Source of the DNA: an uncultured Clostridia bacterium
Lineage (GTDB): Bacteria; Bacillota; Clostridia; Oscillospirales; Ruminococcaceae
Assembly: GCA_944386805.1 (NCBI GenBank)
Contig: CALXCO010000002.1
Coordinates: 62,001-126,000, forward strand
Length of the DNA stretch: 64,000 bases
Direction of reading: 5' to 3'
Shown in pieces: positions 35,535-43,501 of this stretch (position 1 is the first letter of the stretch; each line of letters begins with the position of its first letter). The translations under genes and the position numbers were made by a program. The notes under the pieces were generated by a model, which did no database searches, had not been told where the DNA came from, and worked only from the letters and a program-made list of their open reading frames with translations.

Positions 35535-36127
35535 GGTTTTTCTTCCAAATGAGCAGGTTGTTCTTCCGTCTGAACAGGTTTCTCATCCGATTCGGCCGGC
35601 TGGTGAGATGCCGGGCTGTGACTGCCAAAAAAGAACTCCATTTCGTTGTCAAACGTCATCTGATCGTCCGAAGGGTGTTCCTCCGCTTCCAGCGGCTTGA
35701 CAAAACAGACCAGACGACTTGCCTCTGCAAATCCGACACCGGCATGGAACTGCTGACTAAGGGTATTGTCCAGCGCGCAGTCACTTGCAAACTCACTGCA
35801 TCCTCTCGCCTTTGCCCAGCTCTCGCAGCAATGCACCAGACGGGTCGCAACCTTTGCCCGACGGTACTGGGGCAGGACATATATACCTTCCAGATACCCG
35901 ACCGGGGTGGAACTTGCTCCCTCTACATAATCATGCCGCAGCGAACACTGCGCGGCACCGGACGGGCTGCCGTCGGTGTAGGCGATAAAGACCGCGCTGC
36001 CTCTGGCGGAGATGGATTTCAGGATGTCCTGTTTCAGTTCGGAGAACGGGTGTCCCTGCCAGAGCATCATAAAAATCCCGGTCGCGAGATCCGCATCTTC
36101 CGGAGCCGCTTTTTTAATCGAAAACAT
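35522..36127 (-). CDS. AAC(6')-I-like aminoglycoside N-acetyltransferase with acidic tail
   Basis: A 201-residue GNAT. The core has LEGIYVLPQYRRAKVATRLV (acetyl-CoA loop), then WAKARGCSEFASDCALDN and a GFAEASRLVCFVKPL end; these are the hallmarks I know from AAC(6')-I enzymes of Acinetobacter and others (EGIFVLPEYRR, EFASDxALDN, GFxExxRVVxFxK). About 50 extra residues follow the catalytic domain, mostly Glu, Pro and Gln with EEQP and EEKP repeats; the typical enzyme ends before this. Whether it modifies aminoglycosides is inference; a housekeeping substrate is possible. Confidence 0.85.
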   Translation of the reverse strand: MFSIKKAAPEDADLATGIFMMLWQGHPFSELKQDILKSISARGSAVFIAYTDGSPSGAAQCSLRHDYVEGASSTPVGYLEGIYVLPQYRRAKVATRLVHCCESWAKARGCSEFASDCALDNTLSQQFHAGVGFAEASRLVCFVKPLEAEEHPSDDQMTFDNEMEFFFGSHSPASHQPAESDEKPVQTEEQPAHLEEKPQQE

Positions 36128-36298
36128 TTAGATTTCGCTCCTTAAAACAAATTTTTTTGCAACATTTTCCGTCGGCAGTGTGTATTATTGTAAACAGCAA
36201 ATCTATCTGTTTTCTGCCGAAATCCAATGTTATCTTAACATGAACCTGAGCCGAAAGCAAGAAAAACCATTTGGCGTATCGGAAAGGAGTATCTGCCT

Positions 36299-37525
36299 AT
36301 GAAAAAACGCATTCTGTCTATCTTTGCAGCGGCTCTGACGCTGACCGCGTGCACCTCCTGTTCGGCTTCATTCCGTTCAGCCAAACAGCTGACCACCACC
36401 CAAAAAGCACCCTCGGTTTCTGCGTCAGACAGTCAGCAGCAGGACGCGGCACAAGCCTATCTGAATTTTACCGCTAGCCTTTTGCAGCATACTTTTTCCG
36501 GCGATAATCTGCTGCTTTCTCCGCTGTCGGCTGCCGACGCCCTCTGCCTTACAATGGAAGGGGCGACAGGTGAAACCCGACAGCAGATGGAAACAGTTCT
36601 GGGAGAGGCTGAAACGATGGGCGGTTATTTTTCCACAATCCACCGTGAATCCGGTGAACAACTGACGATGGCGGATTCTGTCTGGATACGGAACGACCCG
36701 TCGCTGTCCGTCAACGATACCTTTCTGGCAATTGCGGCAGAAGATTATCAAGCGGAAGTCTTCTCTGCACCGTTTGATGAAAATACCCGGCAGGATATCA
36801 ACACATGGGTTGAAGACAGGACAGACGGCGAAATTCAAAATCTGATCGAGCAGATTCAAGGAAGTGAAATGCTCTATCTGATCAATACCACGCTCTTTGA
36901 CGCCAAGTGGCAGGACAAGTACGAAGCGAATGAAATTCGCGACCGTGATTTTACCACGGTCAGTGGTGAAACAACACAGGTCAAAATGATGTATTCAGAT
37001 GAAGATACCTATCTGGAAAACGATTTCTGCACCGGTCTGCTCAAATACTATGAAGGAAAGGATTACGCATTTGTCGGCCTGCTCCCGGACGAGGACATCA
37101 CGATCTACCAGCTGGTCGACCATCTGGACGGCGATACGCTGCATAAACTGATCAGCGGGCGGATTTCTGCCGAAGTAGAAGCAGGTATTCCGGTCTTTTC
37201 CGGCGATACCAAACTGGAACTGGCCGATATTCTCCCGGATATGGGAATGCCGCTGGCTTTTTCTCCAGGCGCCGACTTTTCGGATATGGCCACGTATGAC
37301 GGCCAGAACCTTTACATCGGTCGAGTTATCCATCAAACCAGAATCGAAGTAAACGAACAGGGAACCAAGGCTGCTGCCGCAACAGCTGTTATAATGGAAT
37401 CGGGAGCGGCAGAAACATCTTCCAACAGTTATACGGTGATTCTCAACCGGCCGTTTGTCTATATGTTGGTTGATATGCGGCAGGAAATCCCGATCTTTAT
37501 CGGCGTAATGACGGACCCGTCATAA
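36299..37525 (+). CDS. Lipoprotein serpin
   Basis: A 408-residue serine protease inhibitor. The N-terminus is a lipoprotein signal (basic start, hydrophobic core, LTAC box at about residues 15-18). The serpin fold starts near FTASLLQHTFSGDNLLLSPL and the reactive loop hinge NEQGTKAAAATAVIM has the small residues at P12-P9 needed for loop insertion, so an inhibitory serpin is expected. Counting from the hinge puts P1 in the ESGAAET stretch, favouring an elastase-like target (inference). RPFVYMLVDMRQEIPIFIGVMTDP is the conserved end. The 3' end overlaps the convergent peptidase gene by 29 bases. Confidence 0.95.
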   Translation: MKKRILSIFAAALTLTACTSCSASFRSAKQLTTTQKAPSVSASDSQQQDAAQAYLNFTASLLQHTFSGDNLLLSPLSAADALCLTMEGATGETRQQMETVLGEAETMGGYFSTIHRESGEQLTMADSVWIRNDPSLSVNDTFLAIAAEDYQAEVFSAPFDENTRQDINTWVEDRTDGEIQNLIEQIQGSEMLYLINTTLFDAKWQDKYEANEIRDRDFTTVSGETTQVKMMYSDEDTYLENDFCTGLLKYYEGKDYAFVGLLPDEDITIYQLVDHLDGDTLHKLISGRISAEVEAGIPVFSGDTKLELADILPDMGMPLAFSPGADFSDMATYDGQNLYIGRVIHQTRIEVNEQGTKAAAATAVIMESGAAETSSNSYTVILNRPFVYMLVDMRQEIPIFIGVMTDPS

Positions 37526-38588
37526 AATCCCCTGATGCAACAAACGGACGCAATAACGGGAAAAGAGATTCCTTTGTATGTCCTTTCCATCCGGTCACCG
37601 ATTCTGCCGTCAGCATCGAGTCGAGCACTGCTTCTTCGGTTGCTTCGGCCGCTGCACGAAAGACCTGATCAATCTGCCGTTCATCCAGCTGACAGACAGT
37701 CTGGATAGCGGTATGATCGTTTAAATCAAACTGGTTGCCAGTTGAAAAGCCGATTGCAATTTCACCGCTCCCATGCCCGATATACGACCCCAGCCGAATC
37801 AGTCCGACCGGACAACGACGAAGAACACGCCTGAGCTGCCGGTCACTAAGCGGAATATCGGTTGCCAGCACCATGATACAGGAGCCTTTATCCGGAGCTG
37901 CACCATCATACCGGTGCAGCAACTGTTCCCGCTCTGTATCGCTGAGCAATGTCAGATCGGCTAGACGTCCATGATTGGTCTGCACCAGTACACCGACGGT
38001 GTATTCTTGTCCATCCAGTGTGACTACCCGCGAAGCACTGCCAATGCCGCCTTTAAGCGAATGGCAGACGGTTCCCCTTCCTGCGCCGACTGCACCCAGC
38101 TCAAAATCAGCCGACGCGCTTTCAATTGCCGCAAAGACATCTTCCTTTTCCACCGGCCGATCAATCAGACGGTTGAGGAAAGAGTCGTTGCATTCCCCAA
38201 CGACCGGGTTGATGGAAGTCAGTTCGATGCCGTCCTTCTGGCACAGCTGCACCATATATTCCACCAGTGCGTCATGTACTTTGCCGACATTCAGCGTTCC
38301 GGTCAGGGCAATCGGCGTTTCCAGCGTCCCCAGCTCATCCAGCTGTACCAGTCCGAGTGTTTTTCCAAAACCATTGATTACCTGAGCAGCGGCGGTCATC
38401 TTATGCACAAACGGGTTTTCGACCGGCGGCAGGATCACCGTCACCCCTGTCTGATAATCACCGTCTGCAATCGTCCGGTGTCCGACCCGAACACCGGGTA
38501 CGTCGGAAATCAGGTTGCGCTTTCCACGCGGCAGCGAACCAATCGTAAGCCCAAGGGCCGAAGCCCGTACAGCACCAACATCTGTCAT
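37497..38588 (-). CDS. P1 family (DmpA-type) aminopeptidase
   Basis: A self-cleaving N-terminal nucleophile hydrolase of about 363 residues. The N-terminus LTIGSLPRGKRNLISDVPGV and VGHRTIADGDYQTGVTVILP are family hallmarks; the autoprocessing site and catalytic Ser are in KGGIGSASRV, where cleavage before Ser would give two subunits. DmpA relatives release D- or L- amino-terminal residues or split beta-peptides. The ATG at 38588 has AGAGG seven bases upstream; an ATG two codons earlier is too close to that site. No signal peptide, so cytoplasmic. Confidence 0.92.
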   Translation of the reverse strand: MTDVGAVRASALGLTIGSLPRGKRNLISDVPGVRVGHRTIADGDYQTGVTVILPPVENPFVHKMTAAAQVINGFGKTLGLVQLDELGTLETPIALTGTLNVGKVHDALVEYMVQLCQKDGIELTSINPVVGECNDSFLNRLIDRPVEKEDVFAAIESASADFELGAVGAGRGTVCHSLKGGIGSASRVVTLDGQEYTVGVLVQTNHGRLADLTLLSDTEREQLLHRYDGAAPDKGSCIMVLATDIPLSDRQLRRVLRRCPVGLIRLGSYIGHGSGEIAIGFSTGNQFDLNDHTAIQTVCQLDERQIDQVFRAAAEATEEAVLDSMLTAESVTGWKGHTKESLFPLLRPFVASGDFMTGPSLRR

Positions 38589-38611
38589 ATACATTCCTCT
38601 TACCATATCAA

Positions 38612-38645
38612 AAGGCGGCCTTCTCTGTCCGGGGAAAGCCGCCTT
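38612..38645 (-). terminator. Terminator after sufB
   Basis: AAGGCGGC and GCCGCCTT form an 8-base stem, followed on the minus strand by TTTTGATATGG. It separates the suf operon from the peptidase gene. Confidence 0.85.
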
Positions 38646-38670
38646 GCTTTATTTTATACAGTCGATGGGA

Positions 38671-39591
38671 TTATTCCAGGAAAGCGTCGATAATGATCTT
38701 TTCCGCTTCCTGCTCATCCAGACCCAGTGTTTCCAGCTTGAGCATCTGCTCATTATTGATGCGTCCGATTGCCGCTTCGTGAATGATTGCAGCCTCGGAG
38801 TGGTTGGCCTCGATCTCCGGAATCGAACGGACATGCGCGCCATCCATCAGGATGGTATCACACTGGATATGCGCATGACAGGGCGCGTTGCCCTGTGCAA
38901 TCGGGTGGAAGACCTGTTCCGACTGGTCTTTTGCGACCGAACGGGAGATAACCTGTGCAGAGGAACCTTCACCGTTGAGGTGAATCACGACATCCGAAAC
39001 CGCCGACTGTTGGTCGTGGGTCATCAGACGTTCGGTAATCAGCAATTTTGCATCCTTGCCGAGGGTTGCATCCGTTTTACGGACGGTGGAAGAAACGCCA
39101 CCGATCTGCACCATTTCCATCTCACAACTTGCGCCTTCATCCATTGTCACCAGGGTCGTCGGATTGAGAATCCGTTCACCGGTTCCCTTGCCTTCGCCGT
39201 AATGCTTTTCGACATAACGGATATGCGCATTTTTGCCGATCTTAAAGGAATGGATACCATCATGTTCCGACTTGGCGTGTCCGTCATTGTGGATACCACA
39301 GCCGGCGATAATCGTGACATCCGCGCCCTCGCCGATGATAAAGTCATTGTATACCAGGTCGTTCAGGCCGGATTCGGTCAGGATGACCGGGATATGCACC
39401 GACTCACCCTTGGTTCCGGGACGGACAAGGATATCAATGCCAGGACGGTCAGTCTTGGGAACAATTTTGACATTCTCGGTCGAATAGCGCTCGACGCCCT
39501 TGCCGTTTTCGCGCAGGTTGAAAGCACCATCCACCTTACCGGTAATACCGGCAATTGTAGACAGCATTTTTTCGATAACAGACTGATCCAT
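38671..39591 (-). CDS. sufB: SufB/SufD-like scaffold (SmsB type)
   Basis: A 306-residue protein, much shorter than SufB (about 470) and SufD (about 420), and the only SufBD-type gene here. The beta-helix core has YNDFIIGEGADVTIIAGCGI, HGEG-type residues YVEKHYGEGKGTGERI, LMTHDQQSAVSDVVIHLNG and the end block HEAAIGRINNEQMLKLETLG. It should form a complex with SufC for iron-sulfur assembly; the two-gene set matches the minimal SUF-like (SMS) systems of anaerobes. Start and sufC stop overlap as TGATG. Confidence 0.9.
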   Translation of the reverse strand: MDQSVIEKMLSTIAGITGKVDGAFNLRENGKGVERYSTENVKIVPKTDRPGIDILVRPGTKGESVHIPVILTESGLNDLVYNDFIIGEGADVTIIAGCGIHNDGHAKSEHDGIHSFKIGKNAHIRYVEKHYGEGKGTGERILNPTTLVTMDEGASCEMEMVQIGGVSSTVRKTDATLGKDAKLLITERLMTHDQQSAVSDVVIHLNGEGSSAQVISRSVAKDQSEQVFHPIAQGNAPCHAHIQCDTILMDGAHVRSIPEIEANHSEAAIIHEAAIGRINNEQMLKLETLGLDEQEAEKIIIDAFLE

Positions 39592-40328
39592 CAGCAAGTC
39601 CCCCTCTCATTTGTCAGGCAGGAGTGCGATACCATATTGATACTGCTCAGGGTCGGGAAAATCTCCTCTTTAGGCCCATATGCGCGGATACCGCCGTCCT
39701 GGAGAATCATAATGTCATCTGCCAGCTGGAGGATTCTTTCCTGATGAGATATGATGACAACCGTCTGTTCACCACTCTGGCGCAGTTTATCAAAGGTATC
39801 GACCAGCATTGCAAAGCTCCACAGGTCGATTCCCGCTTCCGGTTCGTCAAAAATCGCAAGCTCCGGTTTTTTGGCCAGCAGGGTTGCAATCTCAATCCGT
39901 TTAAGCTCACCGCCGGAAAGGGTCGCGTCAATTTCACGGGTGATATATTCCCGTGCGCACAGTCCAACCTTGGAAAGATAGCTGCAGCAGGCTTCCTCGG
40001 TCAGAGGAGAACCATGTGCCAGTTCAAGCAGCCGGGAGATTTTCATACCCTTGAACCGGGGCGGCTGCTGGAACGCATATCCAATCCCCAAACGGGCACG
40101 GTCGGTAACGGACATATTGGTAATTTCCTGCCCATTCCAGAGAATCTGGCCGGAAGTCACCTTTTCCAGTCCCATAATCAGCTTGGCAAGGGTCGATTTG
40201 CCGCCGCCATTGGGACCGGTAATAACAGTCAGCCGGCCAGTCGGAACGGTAAAGGACAGATCTTTGATGATCTGTGTGGTGCCGTCGTTCTGGGCGACTT
40301 CAAATGAAATGTTTTTCACTTCGAGCAT
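39591..40328 (-). CDS. sufC: Fe-S cluster assembly ATPase SufC
   Basis: A 245-residue ABC-type ATPase. Walker A is GPNGGGKSTLAKLI, the signature is TLSGGELKRIEIATLL, Walker B is PELAIFDEPEAGIDLWS and the H-loop is VIISHQERIL. It drives conformational change of the SufB scaffold. The ATG at 40328 was preferred; the TTG three codons upstream lies in the ribosome binding site. No sufS, sufU or sufD follow; cysteine desulfurase must be elsewhere. Confidence 0.95.
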   Translation of the reverse strand: MLEVKNISFEVAQNDGTTQIIKDLSFTVPTGRLTVITGPNGGGKSTLAKLIMGLEKVTSGQILWNGQEITNMSVTDRARLGIGYAFQQPPRFKGMKISRLLELAHGSPLTEEACCSYLSKVGLCAREYITREIDATLSGGELKRIEIATLLAKKPELAIFDEPEAGIDLWSFAMLVDTFDKLRQSGEQTVVIISHQERILQLADDIMILQDGGIRAYGPKEEIFPTLSSINMVSHSCLTNERGTC

Positions 40329-40387
40329 CTTATTCAATCCTTTCAGGATAGCTGCAATTTTGTTTTTCTTCCGACAGAAGAAAACCC

Positions 40388-40402
40388 TCCTATAGTATAG
40401 GA
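40388..40402. promoter_or_regulatory. Perfect palindrome over the suf -10 element
   Basis: TCCTATA-G-TATAGGA is a 15-base perfect palindrome centred on the -10 element of the suf promoter. Such placement is typical of a repressor operator, but the regulator is unknown. Confidence 0.55.
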
Positions 40403-40422
40403 CATTTGGCGATTTTTAGCAA
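40394..40422 (-). promoter_or_regulatory. Promoter of sufC-sufB
   Basis: On the minus strand TTGCTA (40417-40422) and TATACT (40394-40399) are 17 bases apart, about 65 bases before the sufC start. It is divergent from the DtxR-type gene. Confidence 0.8.
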
Positions 40423-40448
40423 GTTTTTTTTGTGAACAACTGCCCTGC

Positions 40449-40467
40449 TGACAATTGACGGTTGTCA
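40449..40467. promoter_or_regulatory. Inverted repeat over the DtxR-type gene promoter
   Basis: TGACAA and TTGTCA are 6-base arms with a 7-base gap; the right arm is the -35 element of the downstream promoter. A candidate autoregulatory operator. Confidence 0.45.
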
Positions 40468-40490
40468 TCGGCTGTCAAATATGATAAAAT
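40462..40490 (+). promoter_or_regulatory. Promoter of the DtxR-type regulator
   Basis: TTGTCA (40462-40467) and TAAAAT (40485-40490) are 17 bases apart, about 40 bases before the start. An alternative pair (TTGACG 40455-40460, TATGAT) has a 19-base gap. Confidence 0.7.
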
Positions 40491-40530
40491 GGAAATAATA
40501 TTATCGAACACAACGGAAAGAAGGGCGTAT

Positions 40531-40920
40531 ATGCAGATTCATCAATCAGCGGAAGATTATCTGGAAGCAATCCTGGTTCTGCACCGTCAAAAAGGAGCGG
40601 TACGATCGATCGATATCGCCGTCTATAAAAGCTACTCCAAACCCAGTATCAGCCGGGCAGTTTCGCTGCTGCGGGAAAACGGATATATTCTGGTAGACCG
40701 GGACGGCTACATCACGCTGACCGACTCCGGAATGGAGATTGCAGAAAAGATTTATGAACGTCATGAAGTGATCCGAACCTGGCTGATTCGACTGGGGGTT
40801 CCGGAAGGAATCGCGGCGGAAGATGCCTGCAAGATGGAACATGATCTGAGCAGTATTACCTTCGAAAAGATGAAAGAGTTTATTCTGCGGACACAGGAGG
40901 ATTCAAATGGCACGTTATGA
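40531..40920 (+). CDS. DtxR/MntR family metalloregulator
   Basis: A 129-residue metal-dependent repressor with an N-terminal winged helix (recognition helix in SYSKPSISRAVSLL) and the dimer/metal domain, without an SH3-like third domain, as in MntR. Aligned to B. subtilis MntR the metal ligands are D9, E12, H78, C100, E103 and H104. The Cys at 100 replaces the MntR Glu99 and matches Cys102 of DtxR (EACRWEH versus EDACKMEH here), so the site mixes Mn- and Fe-type ligands. It is divergent from sufCB. The ATG at 40531 has AAAGAAGGG upstream. Confidence 0.92.
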   Translation: MQIHQSAEDYLEAILVLHRQKGAVRSIDIAVYKSYSKPSISRAVSLLRENGYILVDRDGYITLTDSGMEIAEKIYERHEVIRTWLIRLGVPEGIAAEDACKMEHDLSSITFEKMKEFILRTQEDSNGTL

Positions 40921-41236
40921 GCGCAGTTTTAATATGCCCATTTATACGGTTGCCAGAAAGGTGGAAGATGCTGTCATGCAGGGCAGTATCTCCGCTTCGC
41001 TGGAAGAGTCCACCGACTTTGACTTTCATGGTGTCAGCTGCGCGGTACGGGTGTTTGAGCGGTACAGCTGGCTGGGAAGTAATCGGGTCAGCATGAGTGT
41101 CACAATGGTCGGCGACGCACATGCCACCCATCTGGTCGCTGTTACCTCCGGAGGAAGCCAGGCTGTCTTTTTCAAAATCAACACCTGGGGTGAAGAATCC
41201 TTTCTGGAAACGCTGACAACGGCGCTGGAAGGCTAA
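40907..41236 (+). CDS. Small conserved Clostridial protein (possibly DUF6054)
   Basis: A 109-residue protein without membrane segments, opening MARYERSFNMPIYTVARKVE and ending VAVTSGGSQAVFFKINTWGEESFLE. I recall similar 110-residue proteins (SGGSQAxFFKINTxGEExFL) in Clostridia under DUF6054, but I cannot confirm that. Its start overlaps the regulator gene by 14 bases, so the two are co-translated. The link to a metalloregulator suggests a metal- or stress-related role (inference). Confidence 0.8.
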   Translation: MARYERSFNMPIYTVARKVEDAVMQGSISASLEESTDFDFHGVSCAVRVFERYSWLGSNRVSMSVTMVGDAHATHLVAVTSGGSQAVFFKINTWGEESFLETLTTALEG

Positions 41237-41328
41237 AGCAGGGCAGTATGTCCGCAAAATGCCGGTTTTTATCGGCATCTGTAACAAAAAGTGTAATTTT
41301 AATTTGATATATTTCTCAACAAACGAAG

Positions 41329-41368
41329 GCACAGCTGTAAAGCAAAAGACTTGACAGCTGTGCTTTTT
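41329..41368 (+). terminator. Terminator after the regulator operon, overlapping the ylxM promoter
   Basis: GCACAGCTGT (41329-41338) and ACAGCTGTGC (41354-41363) form a perfect 10-base stem followed by TTTTT. The right arm covers part of the -35 element of the next promoter. Confidence 0.85.
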
Positions 41369-41379
41369 GGCGTTATAAT
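41351..41379 (+). promoter_or_regulatory. Perfect consensus promoter of ylxM-ffh
   Basis: TTGACA (41351-41356), a 17-base gap and TATAAT (41374-41379): every base of both hexamers is consensus. Confidence 0.92.
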
Positions 41380-41439
41380 ACCATATGTAAAGCAAAAATG
41401 GTTTACAAGGAGCTGTTTTGCAGAACGGAGGGACGCTTT

Positions 41440-41814
41440 GTGGCAGATAAGAATCTGAATATTTCGGTTCTTCTGGATCACTATGGCGCGATGCTGACTG
41501 AAAAACAGCGCGAAGTAATTGATCTGTACTATAATGATGATCTTTCGCTGGCGGAAATCGCCGAGCAGGAAGGTATTACCCGTCAGGGTGTCCGCGATAA
41601 TATCAAGCGCGCCGAAGCACAGCTGATCGAAATGGAAGAAAAACTTCATTCGGCAGCCCGCTTTAAACGGATGATGGAAACCTTCGAGGAGATCGACCAG
41701 GCGCTCGCCGAAATGGAAAAGGAATATTCCTCGATCAGGCGGCTGTCCGGTGTCAAAAAAGTACAGAGTATCCGAAAGAAACTTTCGTCTTTTGCGGATG
41801 ATTATTTTGCATGA
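41440..41814 (+). CDS. ylxM: YlxM/p13 family SRP-associated helix-turn-helix protein
   Basis: A 124-residue protein of the YlxM family. The N-terminal sigma-70 region-4-like fold includes YGAMLTEKQREVIDLYYNDD and LAEIAEQEGITRQGVRDNI. YlxM stimulates SRP function in streptococci and is always next to ffh. The start is the GTG at 41440, with GGAGGG seven bases upstream; the longer frame has no ribosome binding site. The stop is 23 bases before ffh. Confidence 0.94.
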   Translation: MADKNLNISVLLDHYGAMLTEKQREVIDLYYNDDLSLAEIAEQEGITRQGVRDNIKRAEAQLIEMEEKLHSAARFKRMMETFEEIDQALAEMEKEYSSIRRLSGVKKVQSIRKKLSSFADDYFA

Positions 41815-41837
41815 TGAGATGAACAGGAGGGACGGCA

Positions 41838-43184
41838 TTGGCATTTGAAAGCCTTTCAGACAAGCTTTCTGCGGCCTTTAAAAAGCTGCGTTCCAAAGGT
41901 AAGCTGAGCGAATCGGACATCAAGGACGCGATGCGTGAAGTCAAGCTGGCGCTTCTGGAAGCGGACGTCAACTACAAGGTCGTCAAGGACTTTATCAAAA
42001 CCGTCAGTGAACGGGCTGTCGGTGCACAGGTCCTCGAAAGTCTGACCCCTGCCCAGCAGGTCGTCAAGATTGTCAATGAGGAACTGACCGCGCTGATGGG
42101 CGGCGAAAATGCCCGGATTGAATTTGCTTCCAAGCCTCCGACCGTCATTCTGATGTGCGGCCTTCAGGGCAGTGGTAAAACCACCCACGCCGCCAAACTG
42201 GCAAAATACTTCAAGGATAAAGAAGGCTGCCGGCCGCTGTTGATTGCCTGTGACGTTTACCGTCCCGCTGCAATTGAACAGCTGCAAATCGTCGGCGAAA
42301 GAGCCGGTGCACGGGTCTTTGAGATGGGCCAGGGCGATCCGATTGAGATTGCGCGGGAAGGCTTGAAGTTTGCCCGCGATCATGGCCATGATCTGGTCAT
42401 CGTTGATACCGCAGGCCGCCTGCATATTGATGAAACGCTGATGGATGAGCTGAAACGAATTGAAGCGGCTGTCAACCCGAACGAAATTCTGCTGGTTGTC
42501 GACTCGATGACCGGTCAGGACGCTGTCACGGTGGCAGATACCTTTAACAAAGCCCTTCCGATCACCGGTATCATCCTCACCAAGCTGGACTCGGATACCC
42601 GCGGCGGTGCCGCAATCTCGGTTCGTCAGGTCACCGGAAAGCCGATCAAGTTCTCCGGTGTAGGCGAAAAGATTGAAGATCTGGAGCCTTTCCATCCCGG
42701 ACGGATGGCTTCCCGAATCCTGGGAATGGGCGACGTACTGACGCTGATTGAAAAGGCGCAGGAAACCGTCGACGAAAAGGAAGCAGAAAAGCTCGCAAAG
42801 AAGTTACAGCAAAACTCCTTTGATATGAATGACCTGCTCGAACAGATGCAGCAGATCAAAAAAATGGGTTCGATGCGTTCGATTGTCTCGATGATTCCCG
42901 GTATTTCCGGAAAAGTCACCGATGAGAATCTCGAACAGGGCGACCGTCAGCTGAAAATCATCGAAGCGATGATTCACTCGATGACCAAACGCGAACGGGA
43001 AAATCCGTCGATCATCAACCCTTCCCGCAAGAGAAGAATTGCGGCCGGCTCCGGAACACGGGTCGAAGATGTCAACCGTCTGCTCAAGCAGTTTGACCAG
43101 ATGAAGCAGATGATGAAAAAAATGGGCGGCCTGAACAAAAAAGGCTTTAAACGCCGGATGAAGTTCCCGCCGATGAACATGTGA
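41838..43184 (+). CDS. ffh: Signal recognition particle protein Ffh
   Basis: A 448-residue SRP GTPase. The NG domain has GLQGSGKTTHAAKLA (about 105-119), DTAGRLHID and TKLDSDTRGG; the C-terminal M domain is Met-rich (LLEQMQQIKKMGSMRSIVSM and QFDQMKQMMKKMGG) and binds signal peptides and SRP RNA. The start codon is TTG with AGGAGG seven bases before it. SRP RNA (ffs) is not in the window. FtsY is at 11644. Confidence 0.98.
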   Translation: MAFESLSDKLSAAFKKLRSKGKLSESDIKDAMREVKLALLEADVNYKVVKDFIKTVSERAVGAQVLESLTPAQQVVKIVNEELTALMGGENARIEFASKPPTVILMCGLQGSGKTTHAAKLAKYFKDKEGCRPLLIACDVYRPAAIEQLQIVGERAGARVFEMGQGDPIEIAREGLKFARDHGHDLVIVDTAGRLHIDETLMDELKRIEAAVNPNEILLVVDSMTGQDAVTVADTFNKALPITGIILTKLDSDTRGGAAISVRQVTGKPIKFSGVGEKIEDLEPFHPGRMASRILGMGDVLTLIEKAQETVDEKEAEKLAKKLQQNSFDMNDLLEQMQQIKKMGSMRSIVSMIPGISGKVTDENLEQGDRQLKIIEAMIHSMTKRERENPSIINPSRKRRIAAGSGTRVEDVNRLLKQFDQMKQMMKKMGGLNKKGFKRRMKFPPMNM

Positions 43185-43258
43185 CCTGACTGCGCAAACA
43201 AAAGTTACGCCAGTTTGTCAAACCAAAATATACCAAATGATTTCAGGAGGAAATTACC

Positions 43259-43501
43259 ATGGCAGTTAAAATCAGACTTCGCAGAATGGGCGCTAAGAAA
43301 GCTCCTTTCTACCGCATCGTTGTTGCAGATTCCAGATATCCCCGTGACGGCCGCTTCATCGAAGAGATCGGCACCTACGATCCTACCAAGGACCCCAGCG
43401 TCATCAACGTTGACCTCGAAAAGGCTAACAAATGGATCGCTACCGGTGCTCAGCCCACCGATACCGTCAAGAAGATCCTCAAGGTTGCTTCTGAGAAATA
43501 A
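43259..43501 (+). CDS. rpsP: 30S ribosomal protein S16
   Basis: An 80-residue protein: [21 protein letters not shown], then [19 protein letters not shown], the standard S16. AGGAGG precedes the ATG. Follows ffh as in Bacillus (ffh-rpsP-ylqC); rimM, trmD and rplS, which usually follow, are not present. Confidence 0.98.
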   Translation: MAVKIRLRRMGAKKAPFYRIVVADSRYPRDGRFIEEIGTYDPTKDPSVINVDLEKANKWIATGAQPTDTVKKILKVASEK

